Notes under the pieces: model-generated | What the model saw: only the letters and a program-made list of their open reading frames with translations | Database searches by the model: none | Told to the model about the DNA's origin: nothing | Shown here: piece after piece, positions 1 through 11,885 of the stretch | How positions within the stretch are numbered: the first letter of the stretch is position 1 | How the letters are laid out: each line of letters opens with the position of its first letter | Position numbers and translations under genes: made by a program | NCBI GenBank assembly: GCA_963969595.1 | Contig: OZ018415.1 | Location: forward strand, 13,454,001 to 13,518,000 | Origin: Neckera pumila | Taxonomy: Eukaryota; Streptophyta; Bryopsida; Hypnales; Neckeraceae | Length of the DNA: 64,000 nucleotides | Direction: 5' to 3'

Positions 1-1568
1 TAAGTGCATCCTGCGCACTGGCCTGTGCCAAATCGAGATGCTTATCATTATCAAGAAAAAGATTTTCCGTGGCCGGAGAATCTTCTGGCCCAAATGAGCT
101 TGATCTGGCGTGGTCGTACGTAATCAACAGTTGCCCTGCGGGTGCAATCTCTGTCTCATGTGCTAAAGCCTCATCCTTAAAACCAGCTTCTTTCCCACTT
201 GACGAGGGATCTCCTGGAGTTGATAACGTTCCTGTAGAATGTAACTCGTCTTTTATAGCATCCTTGATGATCGGTAGATCTGCAGCCCCTGAAAATGGAG
301 ACATTCTAGCCTCCGCATCTCGAGAAGCGGATGATATCCTCCGCAAGTTCGATTCTGTAGGAATGTCATCGATGCATGCATCGATGCCTTGAGAACCACG
401 TGGGACATCAACAGGCTCGAGTAGCACGGATTCGGCTCCTGCAAAGGTAAAGGAACATTAATGCCAGCATTGAATCCACGAGACACACAGAATGACGGAA
501 GAACGAGAAAAGCAAGTAATATTGAGGAGTTAAACGATTTCATTCCACACTTGTTATATCTTCTTGGTTTCTGTCCGAAAGCAAAAAGAGCCATTCTCCA
601 AAATGCTAGCATTTTTCGAGATATAGATCATGTAAGAACCTTATTGTAGCGTGCAGCTAAAAGCTTTCTATTCACCAGTACAAAGCTTTTGACCGAAGAT
701 GTTTCCAGGAAAAAGAAGAAAAAAGAAACGATTGCCCGAGACAGTTTTCTTAGAAACTAAAATAAAAATCTACTGCACCATGCACTGCAGTATACTTGCA
801 CCAATAACCACCTAAAGTTCGAAGGAAAGTATCCCTGTGATCAACCTGCCGACGAGGGCAACTAAACACTTCCCACCGAATTGGAAAGTTTGCAATGATA
901 AACGGGAAACAACATACGTACGGCTGGAAACACACCTATGGCCGATTCCATGCAAGCGTCCTCCAACCAATCTGGGTTTGGCGCTATCCCCTTCCTGTAG
1001 AGATAAAGAAACGCGAAATCCAAGTAAAGCCTTCCATTTAAGATAGGCAAAAGTAAGAGTGAAGCGGGTTCGCTAGTCAACTTTCGATGGCGAAACCGAG
1101 ATAACTTTACAAAACTGTGCACAACTAAAGGAAGAGTATGCTCTAAACTTGAGTGCTGCAGCGATGCTGGAATGCTTACTACTATACCATGTGCAAACCA
1201 TGCCATTTTTTTGGTCACAAACCAGAGTTGAAGTAAAACAAGTCACTCGTTAAAGATACTTACAGCAAGTCCCCCAAAACCAGAATCTGAGCTCGCAACT
1301 GCAATTTCATAGCATCAGTAAACAAATGACTAGAACCGTCTTCCATCTCCGCCTCCGAACGCCCCATTCCAGGATTCTGCGCACCGAGCTCTGAAACCAA
1401 GGACGACTCTATCTGATCATCGTCGCCTGCACCAATGCCTGCTGCCCTAACAGGCTCTTGCACCCGTTGCGAATTGGCATCCTCGATTATGCCAGGTTTC
1501 TCTTCCCGCCCGCCAAGTGCCTCGTGTTCTCCGCCACGTTCTATTCCATCCGCCGTGTCTTCTCCCAT
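1..1568 (-). CDS. G2484-1/agenet-like nuclear protein, 5' part (3' end beyond the left edge)
   Basis: Three exons read on the minus strand: 1264-1568 (ATG at 1568), 936-994 and 438-1 (open to the window edge). Splice phases agree at both junctions (phase 2, then phase 1) and donors and acceptors are canonical. The conserved segment spans the first junction: it contains LFTDAMKLQLRAQILVLG followed by LLKGIAPNP and ACMESAIG. From memory this matches the plant block 'FTD..Q.QLRAQIFVYG.LIQG..P.E..M.SAFG' of Arabidopsis AT4G17330 (G2484-1), a nuclear protein with agenet domains further downstream. The third exon encodes an acidic, Ser-rich, probably disordered stretch. The tryptophan-rich continuation expected right after SAFG is not seen between 439 and 935, so an exon may be missed or divergent. 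The gene may also have upstream exons: an in-frame TAG lies just before the reading frame that holds the ATG, and a possible acceptor precedes it. The family assignment rests on one motif block. Confidence 0.6.
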
Positions 1569-2500
1569 CGCAATGTCGCCGCAATTACGCAACTAAGACC
1601 TTACCGATTGGGAAACTAGCTTTCCCAATTTCAAGATCACTAATCAAACTGTAGCTCCTATCCTTCGCCCTGCATTATCCTAAAACTTCATCAACTCCTC
1701 CCCTAAAAAGTCCAATCAACGCACACGAAACGAAAACGAAACGAAAACGAAACAAAACAAAATTACCTAACAACGATCAACTCCACAGTAAGCTCCGATC
1801 CTCTTCCCATCAAAACTCCAAACCAAACCAAACAAAAAACAAACAAAAACAAACTAGCTTCTCTCACCAAAAACAAAAACCGCAACACAAAACCACACAA
1901 AACCACTAAGCATCACAAAAAACTCATTCGAAGCTCCAGGAATATCTTAATTCGCTCTAAACAAACACTATCACCACCAAAACCCTACCAAAATATTCTT
2001 CCACCGTAACGCACACCCCAAAACACAAAAAGCAACAACACCAACTCCTGCCATTTGAAGTACCGGGCCACATTAGGGTTACGAAAAGAGAACCATCAGC
2101 ACCGAACCTACTTACAGAAATGACGGTAGCGTCAAGAAAGAAAAAGCTCGGAAAATAGAAACGTCGGCTCCATTCATTAAGAAATGGCTTCGTTGCTGTC
2201 GCCCTTACTTCGGCGAGGCGTGGTGGTTGAGGTGAAGGGCAAAAGCTCCGTGTAATACATCGTTGGAATGCAGAGCGGATGGGATTCTCGAGGGAAGGAA
2301 GTGCAATCGGCTGCGCACATCGCCGCCGGCGCAGCTTGCGACGGAAGACTGGCGACGGTTCACGTTGGTGGTTGCGATCAATACTGGTGGTGTCAAGATT
2401 ATTCGCATTCAACCGACTTGGTACTTCCTCTTCAGCCTTTGGCAGGTCTCGGAAACCTCGCAACCAGCAGTTTTTTGGGGCGCCATTACGAAAGGAGGAT
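1569..2500. other. Upstream region of the first gene; GC-rich island at 2160-2490
   Basis: On the minus strand 1640-1960 is T/G-rich with GTTTTC/GTTTCG runs, as in a 5' UTR intron. The GC-rich block 2160-2490 has short open frames on both strands (for example minus 1957-2463, and plus from 2184 and 2268), none with a recognisable domain or splice-consistent partner. It may be the promoter or leader of the minus-strand gene, or a bidirectional promoter. No product is claimed. Confidence 0.35.
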
Positions 2501-2782
2501 TACTTCATATTAAGGTCCAATTGTTGGCCCAATTTCAAAACAATTAGAATCAATCAATAGGAGTGCTTAGATCTTTTAAACTGGGCCATCAATTGGGTTC
2601 AAAGGCTTTATATTGAAAGTCAACCCAATTTTCTTTTGTATCACATGGTCGCCTATGTGGCAATGTTTTGGCATCAAAAAATTGGATATCCCTATATCCT
2701 TAATTCAATTTCTGTACATGGGCTTGATTTGAGTTGGCCTTATGTTTGTAAATTGGCCTAACTTGGAATAGGGCCAAGGTCC

Positions 2783-3336
2783 TTACCCCTAAGCGTTTAA
2801 GCGACCATTTTTTGGTTGCTACTCAACTTCAAGTAGAATTTTTGGGCAAAAAAAAACTTCTTTTCAATTTTTTTTATTTTTTTTCTTCAAAAGATTGGAT
2901 TGTCTCTCAATCTTTATATACAAAACTTAGATCGCTATGGTCAAACAAAATTTATTACAGAAATAGCACAAAATGTTAAGATTTGCCTAGTATTGAAAAA
3001 CTTACTATTTGGAAAAAGTGTTGATGTTTTCATCACTAGATCTTATACCATTTTTCACAAATCAATAGAAACCACAATTTTGACCAATAAAAAAAAGTCA
3101 AAAGCTAAAGATAGAAACTATATTTTTTGTGAACTTTTGAAGTCACATCTTCAAAATTCATTTTGAAAGTTTCTAAAAATAATTTTATAATTTTTCTATT
3201 AATTTTATAATTTTATACTTTCTACTTTTTATGCTTCACATTATCTTCTTTTATGCAAACTTCAAAAAAAATTTAGAACTTATATTTTATAACACGTTTG
3301 TATTTTGTCCAAACCCCTTGGGCTTTTAGGAGCTAA
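2783..3336. mobile_element. Non-coding TIR element of the TTAACCCC-end family
   Basis: The left end reads TTACCCCTAAGCGTTTAAG and the right end CCTTGGGCTTTTAGGAGCTAA. These are imperfect inverted versions of the terminus seen repeatedly later in the window. The interior is very AT-rich with one short frame (2900-3166) and no recognisable protein. The flanking AT-rich DNA (2500-2780 and 3340-4080) holds nothing I can identify. Confidence 0.4.
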
Positions 3337-4116
3337 TATAAGTCACGTCTATCCACAACAACAAAGTACTATTATACTGCTTTTGAATTTTATATTGTCC
3401 TCGAAAGATGTGATTCATGAGATTCTTTATGAAATGATGTTATTATTTTCTTTTCAAAGTTTACTTGAAAAACAAAATTGAATAATTTTCATTATTTGAT
3501 GTATGAATTTGTATTATTACAATCTTTACTATTAAGATTGATGTTTATTTCATTATTAGTTTTGAAGTCGCACTTCAAAGCTCCTAAGACACCAAGCTAG
3601 CTTGGGCTTTGAATTGTAATAGTTGCACTTATAAAGCATGCTTTATTTTTGTTCACTTTCAACCTACATAGATGATAATTTTAAAACTCAAACAAAAATG
3701 GAACAATTATTTAGGTTTGGTTTTTAATTCATATTCTAGTATGCATTTGAATTTAGATTCATGGTGTTATTTCTATGAAAGTATGACATAATGATATGAA
3801 TACATATTCTACAATCAAATAGCAATACCGGGGGGGCTATTTTGTGAGCCTTGGAGCATGAGCCAGAGAGTCGAAGAGCCTGTGAGCCTAATTTTTTTTT
3901 TGCAATTTTTGCAATTTTTGCATGTGGACCTATGACCGTGGATTCCAAATATCAAACTGTTTTCTAATTTTTGTTGGCTTCCAAAGTGACTTATTTGGAT
4001 AAAAAGCTTGAGCGACCATTAAAAAAAGACAACTTACCATGCAGAGAGATAACATCAGAAGTACATAGATATATATACGGAAATACAATAGATAGAGTTA
4101 GAGGGTTTCCTCAGGT

Positions 4117-7100
4117 TTAGGAACTGCTAGAAGATGCGGATGCAGAGCTCCTAGAAGCTGGGTTTGGGTCATAAGTCTCAAGGTGTTTGGCTGCTGCTTC
4201 AACATACACAAGCAGTTGATAATCTTGGAGAGGAGTACAAAAGAATCCCAAATCTGCAAAGAATGGTGGCTGTGATGGCATCTTCACTTTCAAACCTTGC
4301 CTACAAGAGTCCAAAAAAAGAATATGAGAAAAAGTTTAAACATGTAACCTTATATTTTTGGTTAAGAAGTATAAGGGCAAACTTACTTATTAAATCGGTT
4401 AGTCTTTGTCACACGATGGATGGGTACTCATCGTCCAAATCAACTGGAGAAGCTTTTGAGTTTTGTGGTGTAGGGAAAAGATTTGCAACATGCCGACTTA
4501 ACGGAGCAAGGAGGGCATCAAAAATAGGCTTATCTTCCTCCAAGACCACTATATGCCGCCCAGTAGCTCGACAAGCATAGATGCTAGCACCTGCGGAGAG
4601 TAACAGATGCCAAAGCAACAATTTCAAAAATTCATAGAATAAAACTAATGTAAAGCACAAAATATTGATTTTTGTGTGAAAAAAGAAACTAACCTATAGA
4701 TGCAGTGCAATCTACAATGACGTCACCAGGTGAGGTAGTTCCTTCAATCAGCATTTGCATGAAGGGTCGTGCTTTCTCTTGAGGCCCACGCCAAGGGATA
4801 TTGCCATTCATAGTTTGATCCTCCTTATTGCAGAAGTTGCAAAGAAGGTTGTCTTTGCCAACATCCACGTCAATTGCTGCATGAGCTGGAACATCCTGGA
4901 ACTTGAACTGAGAGGTGGATTGCCCAGTCATAGCCTTCACGTATAGCAACATTTTGAAGCGCAGGGTCTGCATAAAGATCTCGACGAGTATCAAAATGTG
5001 AGCATAAACTCAGTTGAAAGGATTGACCACCATCCATGTTAGAGGGCTTACCGTGCTAAAGGGGTCCATAGGCGATGTCAAATGCAATCTATTCCCAATC
5101 CACCACTCCATCTCAGATTTAAATCCAAAAGATTTGCAATCTCCCAAGAGGAAGGACTTGATGTCCCAACTGAAAGGATACATCACAAGAAGAGCACTAG
5201 CATTGTGTAGATAGTTATTTGCGAAGTCAAAAACGGCTTCTAAATTTGAAGAGGAGAATGTGTTCTACTTTGGAACGGATGTTGGGGGGGGGGAAACAAT
5301 TGGGACCTATAAACCCTCCGAGACATAAAAAATTATCAGGTGCACGGTTGCTTTGCCTGTAACCACTCCATTGAAGAAGCGTTTCTTGTCTGAGGCATGC
5401 TGCACAGAGGTAAGAGTGAACCACTGTTAGGAAAACTGAAACATAGGTATTGGAACGACAAACAATAGTGTGACCTAAAACTGCAAATTTAGAATTTTGA
5501 CAAAGTTACAGAAAGACAAACAAATTTGACCACAGTTGCACATAGTACCTTTTCTAGAAGAGATAGCACGTCCTGGAATATTTTTGACCGTACAAGACTA
5601 GTGATAGAAGCATTCAAGATGCATTGATCAACAGCAACCACGGCACTAAGGTTTGGAAGGGCAGGTGGTAGCCCATGCAACAGGTGCAACCAGGTGAGTG
5701 AAAAGCTTGAAGAAGATTCCTTCACGGCTCCCTCACTTGTTGCTTGATCCACCACCGTAGTATCCGCTTTCCTCTTCCTCCCCTTGTTCTTGACTTTAGC
5801 ATCTATTTTAGCCTTCTTGTCCTTGCGGTCTCTCTTTTTCACTTCATTTTCTTCTTGTTTCTTCTTTGTTGTTTCCCACTTCTCTTCTTTCTTCTTATCG
5901 GCTAACTCTCGCCTCTTCAAGGCCTTCTCCTTAGCATCAGCATAAAGGCCTGCAAGTTCTGGTAACTTGGTCCCACCAAGGGGCTCTCTTTTATTGATTT
6001 GAAAAGAGCTTCTTCCTCAGCAGGTACGAATCCACCGTTGTAGTCCATATACCACACACTGGATTGAAGATGACTAGTGGGCCAGTTCTTGTCTTGGGCA
6101 CCAGTGAACATACAATCATCCGAAGTTCGATCTAGCCATGTCTTTAAAAATGGCGGTAAATCCGTCTTAGAAATGGCTTTCTTTGTGTAAAGTTTGAACA
6201 TGAAATACCTGGTCACAAACACATTGCTTAGCAATAGAACTCACCAACAATTTCTGAAAAATCATGGTTAATGGTCAAGGAGAATGGATTAGGTCCTAAA
6301 CCTATAAATGGTCCGCTTCACCGCAAGGGCAGAGCCCTTGAATTCCTTGAAGGACTCTGATTTCTTAAATGAGTCAGCACCCTTGAATACTCCGACATAT
6401 GCATGGTCCCACACTTTCATCCGCCAAGCTTCAATGTAGTCAAAAAGGGTCATTGGCTTTGCAGGCACCTCCATATTCACTCGAATGTTGTCTGCTTTAA
6501 TAAGCTCTCATATAACTTGATTGCAGAGTCTTCAATCTATGACATGAGAGGGAGAAGAATAAAATTAGCTAGAGCTATAGATTACGAGTATCAAAAGCAT
6601 ACTGGATTATGACAGAACCTACAGAACTTACCGCAACATACTAGCAAGCCTTTGAGAGGAAGCTCATCATTTTATCACCATTTGCTGGTCTTGGTGGCAC
6701 ACAACGTGCCTCACGAGTAGGAGCGGAAGAAATAATCCACTTTAGCCACTCTCGTAGCCACTTCACTTTTGTGACGTGAGTCAAAATTTGCAATAGCTAT
6801 TAATTGGAGTTTATCTAGAGTCAATTCCTGGACAACATATAAGCTCCAGTGCCGTTCAATTTGAGGTGAGAGAAGTAAATTTTCAGTATAACAAAAAAGG
6901 AATTGACCACAATAAATCTATAACAAGAATTGATGTGAACCACGTACCTCTTGAAGCCACTCATCCCCTAACACCGGATTAGCAATAGACTGAATCTTGG
7001 AAAGCTTCTAGCCATTCAGTCTAGTTGCTTTCTTTGTTGCAACTCGCATTGCAGCCGCAACACCATTTGGAGAGACATCTTGTACTGGAGTATCCTTGTG

Positions 7101-9097
7101 GTACTTGCGGACGGCAGCATCAGCTGTTGCTGAAATTTCTTGCTGCAACAAGAGGGAGGGAATTATTTGTCAAATGATTTATAGGAATGGACCTTTCAAG
7201 TTTCTATAACATATTAGTCAAGAGGTTTGAAAATACAAAAACCCAAGAAGTGAATGAAACTCACTTGAAAAATAAAGGTTGTGAAGACCTCCATGGGCAA
7301 GGTGTACCACGTCTTTCTAATGTTTTGTTGACAAGCCTTAGCATCCTCCTCGCTCAGAAGCTCAGACAACTTCTCAATTGGCATCGTGCCATACTTGCGA
7401 ACACGGTACAAGGTGTGGACAAGATTTGTCTTGACATGCAAATTCTTTGTGTGCCTAATGTCATGAATAGAATATCAGAGTTGTTAAAAAGCTGGAAGAG
7501 AACACAAGAACCAAACTAAAACAACACGACCAAGGATTGAAATTCACTAATTAATATCATGCATGACTTGCATGGCCGCCCCTAGTCTTCCTTTGATATC
7601 TAGTACAATCAAACTCACATGGACATGCCACTTTGGGTGAGTGCTATGAAGTCGCTCAATATGACGCATTTAGGCTATACAGCGATGGTTTCCGTTGCAT
7701 ATAAAGAACTTCACGTCCACCAAGTATTTCAACTCAAGTTGGCTGTTGAGATATTCATTGAACTGGTCATTGACGGTGTTCCAAATAGGCCCCCATTGAG
7801 ACTTCTCTATCGGAAGAAATACGCCCCTTTGACCTCTGTGAGCGTTTATTTATCCACCTTTGGTAAATAAGCAAGCACAACTGGGCTCTAGTTTTCATGT
7901 GGATTTGTATATGATCTACGGGTGCCTAGTGCCAATCCATTGTGCCTTCCAAGCAATGGATCTTCTTTTCCTATGTTCCTAACATCCACAATATACACGA
8001 AAACCAAAGATTTGAACTACTTGATGATTTCTATTCTAACTTTTTTAGTCAAAAGAGGTCACGGTGGTTTCAAACTCAACCTGATTACAGTCTAAATGTA
8101 TCTATCCTAAGTCATAGAGCATCTCATGCCATTTCTAAGAAACATAAAACTCGACCCTAGATCCTTCTCCTAGCAAAAGTTATGGGTGGATGAAGTTTAA
8201 TCCTTTTGGGGCTAATTAAACTTCATCCATGATTTAGGTGATGTTCCCTAATTCAAAGGGCTTTGAAATTTGGACCTGGTTCTTAGAAAATCAAGACCTA
8301 ACTAAACCCTAAGTTTTAACTTGGATGGATGATTTAGGTTGACTTCATCCGTTCCTTGACCTAAACTTCATCCTTGAATAATTCTTAGGGTTTGTGGTAT
8401 TTTTTAAAGTTCAAACCACTTTAGGGCTACCTTAAGATCTTAATTTAACTTCCTAATCCTAACTTCTTCCTTTAATTAGGTTTAAGAGACCTTAAATCTT
8501 TCTACCTTTGTTCCTTGAGGTTTTGATTAAGCTTTGGTGAAATAATTATTTTTAGGATTTTCAAATTTGTTCCTTCTAGATGCTAAACTAAGCTTCCTAG
8601 ATGTCCTCTTGCTTAATATTTCACTTATCCCATCAAAAGTTATTGATGGATGAAGTTTGACCGCTAATCGGTGTTCAAAACTTCATCCGTTGATTACTCC
8701 TAACCCTAATTTGATAATTAAGTTTTACTTCCACTTTTGAGATCTAGGTTAATTCTAATTATTGTTTCCTAATTTAACTTGTCTTGTTTATCTTCTAATT
8801 ACTTTTCATCCAATTTAGGTCCTAAACTTCATCCCTCCATATCTCACTTGTTTTAGCTCTAAATCTTAAGTGCAAGATGGTTTTGGAAACCCTAATCCTA
8901 ATCTACAAGTTTTGAAATCTAAAATTGAAAAAGATTCTAGGTTTGATGCTCTGAATTGGTCTCCAACTTTGGCTAAGTGTTTAGAATTGCTAATCTAAAC
9001 AGTTAAAAAGAAAGAGAAGTGTTTAGTAATTTACCTCAAGTTGGTTTTCATCCGCGGTGTTGTAGAGTAGCTCCTCGAGATATTCCTGGTCCGCCAT
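4117..9097 (-). pseudogene. Transposon-type gene: ParB-like segment plus DNA-methylase-like Rossmann domain (decayed)
   Basis: About eleven minus-strand exons can be chained: 9035-9097 (ATG at 9097), 7548-7835, 7265-7454, 6948-7142, 6632-6827, 6302-6536, 5549-6208, 5052-5399, 4694-4967, about 4390-4590 and about 4117-4303. Exon 2 has VKFFICNGNHR, resembling the G-x-H-R core of ParB/sulfiredoxin-like folds. Exon 7 has a Lys/Glu-rich linker of about 60 residues. Exons 9-10 read EKARPFMQMLIEGTTSPGD, then VIVDCTASIGAS and ATGRHIVVLEEDKPIF. This matches the order of N4/N6 DNA methylase blocks (EKP..L...LI..T.PGD, VLDPF.GSGT, GR..IGIE), with DCTASIG in place of DPFxGSG. No D-P-P-Y motif IV is readable; VHLIIFYVSEGL in exon 8 sits about where its strand would be. 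Decay: in-frame stops (one split across the exon 2/3 junction), and frameshifts in exons 5, 6, 7, 8 and 9. Introns are 90-330 bp except the first (1.2 kb). An uncharacterised plant TE protein family is the likely origin; activity is unlikely in this copy. Confidence 0.65.
7836..9034 (-). other. Long first intron of the ParB/methylase-like gene
   Basis: A 1.2-kb AT-rich stretch between the 21-codon first exon and exon 2. It repeats a short phrase (AACTTCATCC and its variants) many times and has no usable open frame. It may carry regulatory or silencing targets, but nothing specific is visible. Confidence 0.4.
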
Positions 9098-11880
9098 CTT
9101 CGGGGGCTATCTTAGCATTTTGCTTACCGCTTGAAAATAGGTATTTAGTACAAATTTCCTAATTCTTTCCTACTTCCTTCTTTTTCTTTCTATTGCTTCT
9201 CCTTCCTTTTTTTTTGGTACTATTCTACTTCAAATATTTTAATATCCCAAAGGTTGATTGGTCTTGGAATAAAATAATTGAAATCAACTTCTAACAATAA
9301 TTGACTCTTCAACTTCTTAGTCAATTATTATTCTATCCAAATTTTAATGGTTCTAATTGTTTTCCCTAGATTTCCACCTAATCCTATTTCCTTCCTAAAC
9401 TCCCTTCATCTTTTAAATGGTTACTTCATCATTTTCTCAATGTTCAATGTGGTTTTGAGAGTTCCAAACCTTCTACTCCTTTTGGGTTTTGAGACTCCTT
9501 TTGCAATGGAAACGTTGCAATTTGAGATTCTAACCTCCTACCTTCTTCTATGCTAAAAATTCCCTTTTTTATATTTCTCTTCCAAAAGACAATATCAGTC
9601 TTTGAAAGATGCAATTAGTCCTTCTCCTCTTCTTTTGTGTCTATTTGTGAGGAAAGGAAAGAATTGCACTTAGTTTTCCAAAGAACAACCAACCAACAAA
9701 AAAACGAAATGACTGTCGTTCGTTCGGAGCCTGGACCCGACTGGGCTTCAACAACCCCTTCTCCTCACTGCTGCCGGTCCTCCAGCGCCTGCCACGTGGA
9801 CGGCCGCAACTGGTCGGGACCTGGCATGGTGGGGGTATGACGGGGCAGGTGAGGGGGTAATTGGGGCCTCCTCCCGTAACCGTGCTGCCTGGCCTCGCCT
9901 GAACTTGGGTTTCCTTTTCGTCTTTTCGTTTCTCTCACGAACTAGTGGGAGTTGGTCACTCACTGGTTTGCTTTTTGTTTGTGGAAATTTTTGAACACCC
10001 CAAGTGAGTTTTTGGAAACTAAGTGGATAAAAAACCCTTCTAAGTTTTGGATACTAAACCTTGAGAAGAATTCCAAATTTTTTGGAAACTACACTTTGAA
10101 AGTAACTTATACCAAGCAAAGTCAAAGCTTCGCCGTATTCTAGAAAATCTCTAAATTTCTAAACAATTCGAACAAGGCAAAGTCAAAGCTTCGCCATATG
10201 CAGAGGTTTGCTAGAAACTTAGAATAATTTAAGACAAAAGTATTTTAGTACAACTTAGTTAGTACGTCTCTAAAACACAAATATATGTTAGTGGAGAGTA
10301 ATTAAAACACAAAAGACCTTCAAAGAAACACTAGATGCCTCCCAAGGCGGCATACGCTGGGCACAAGGGGGGGAAATAGGATTAGTACAAAGATTAGTAG
10401 AAAAAAACTTCAAATTGCTACAACAAACAATCAAGTTAGTATGTTAGTCAAAAACTCAAAGACAAAGACAATCTTTGAAGGGACCCCAATGTCCTTCAAA
10501 GAAAGCTTAAAAATTAGCAACAACGGAGCTTAAAATGCTCCAAAAACACATGTTTACAACTTTTGGCTCAAAAATGGCCAAAAAAGTCCAAACAAATTGA
10601 CCAACATGTTTTGAAAGCCAAAATAATGGTCCAAGGGGTGTTTGTGAGAGAAAAGTGAGCCCTTTATATAAATTTTCAAGAGTGCTCACTCCCCTCTCTT
10701 TTCCTACTAGTAATCTTATCACTTGAGATTTTCATCCTAATTTTCTAGTTTCTGACTTTCTATGCTGGTCCAAACTCCTAACTTTTGGAGAACAACTCCA
10801 AATTACAAACGGATTGCGCCATTGGCTTCAGAAGGCCATTATTTGTATAGAAGTCCTCCTACTTCCTAATTTGACCTCAAAAATGCAATAATACTTAGCG
10901 CTAACTAAACACCAAAAAGGGGTAAAAATCCAAATCTTGGAGTTTGACTTTTCTAAGAAAAGTAATTAGCCTAAGTTCTTTAGAAGGTCTAAGGAAGTAA
11001 GAAAAGACCCAACTTGGACCTCATTTTGATCCCATATGCTCCCGGGGCACTGGTCAACTCCACTGGATTCTTCAAATTTTGCAATTGTCGGGGAATCTCG
11101 CCAATTTGGGCACTTCTGTCTATCAGAAGGTCTTGAAACTTGTTGAAGAATCTTATTAGTATAAAACAAGCTAGTCTAATTTTTAGTGAGATTTTATCAC
11201 AATCTGGATGATTTACAAGAAATTCCCGTCCAAAATTTTGGCAGTTGACCATTTGGAAAGGCCTTTTTTTGTAAGTTAGAAAATTCCAAATCTTTTTATG
11301 GAACCTCGCATGGAATTCCACAAAACATGTGCGAGCTTATATTCTTACTTTGTAAAAAAGTCATAAGAGAATCAAAACTTGTCTTTTCCCTGTAAAATTG
11401 GTGACCAGGGAATCTTTTGTGTGTGGGAGAATCTTGGCAAGCCGATTTCGCCATTGGCCTCCAAATGTAAATTCCACCCAAGAACAACATATAGCATCTC
11501 CAGATTCCCCCTAGGTGTTTGTCTTGCGATTGTAACTCTTGCAGGCCTAACAATTGGGATTTCTTTTATTTCTTCAATAAAATGGGGAAAGTGAAACCTA
11601 TTGTAGGGAATTGACATGTGACCTCAACAATATTTCCTCAAACCAAATCTAGACTCAAGAAGTCACCTACACCTTGGTTTTGGCGATTCTAGCCCTATTT
11701 ACTATAAACCCATCTAATCATGTGAAATCCCGGTTTTATACCGATTTATAGATGGAAATTGGGTTTAGTTGAGGGCAACTTACTGATAAGGGTCTAAATG
11801 CTATATTGATATGTGACACACCTATTTTGGTCTTACACTCTTTTTTGGGCTTTTTGCAACTAAAAGTACACTCAAACTTA
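9098..11880. other. Intergenic, no gene seen
   Basis: Upstream of the ParB/methylase-like gene. 9100-9640 is T/C-rich. 9700-9930 is a GC-rich patch (a CCACGTGG palindrome near 9790) that could be promoter DNA for the minus-strand TE gene. 10080-10200 has a short duplicated phrase (CAAAGTCAAAGCTTCGCC). The rest is AT-rich with only random short frames. Confidence 0.35.
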
Positions 11881-11885
11881 GTATT

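Noticed and set aside
2184..2513. Plus-strand gene starting MASLLSPLLRRG
   Set aside because: It stops after 23 codons, the following frames do not splice together convincingly, and no domain was recognised.
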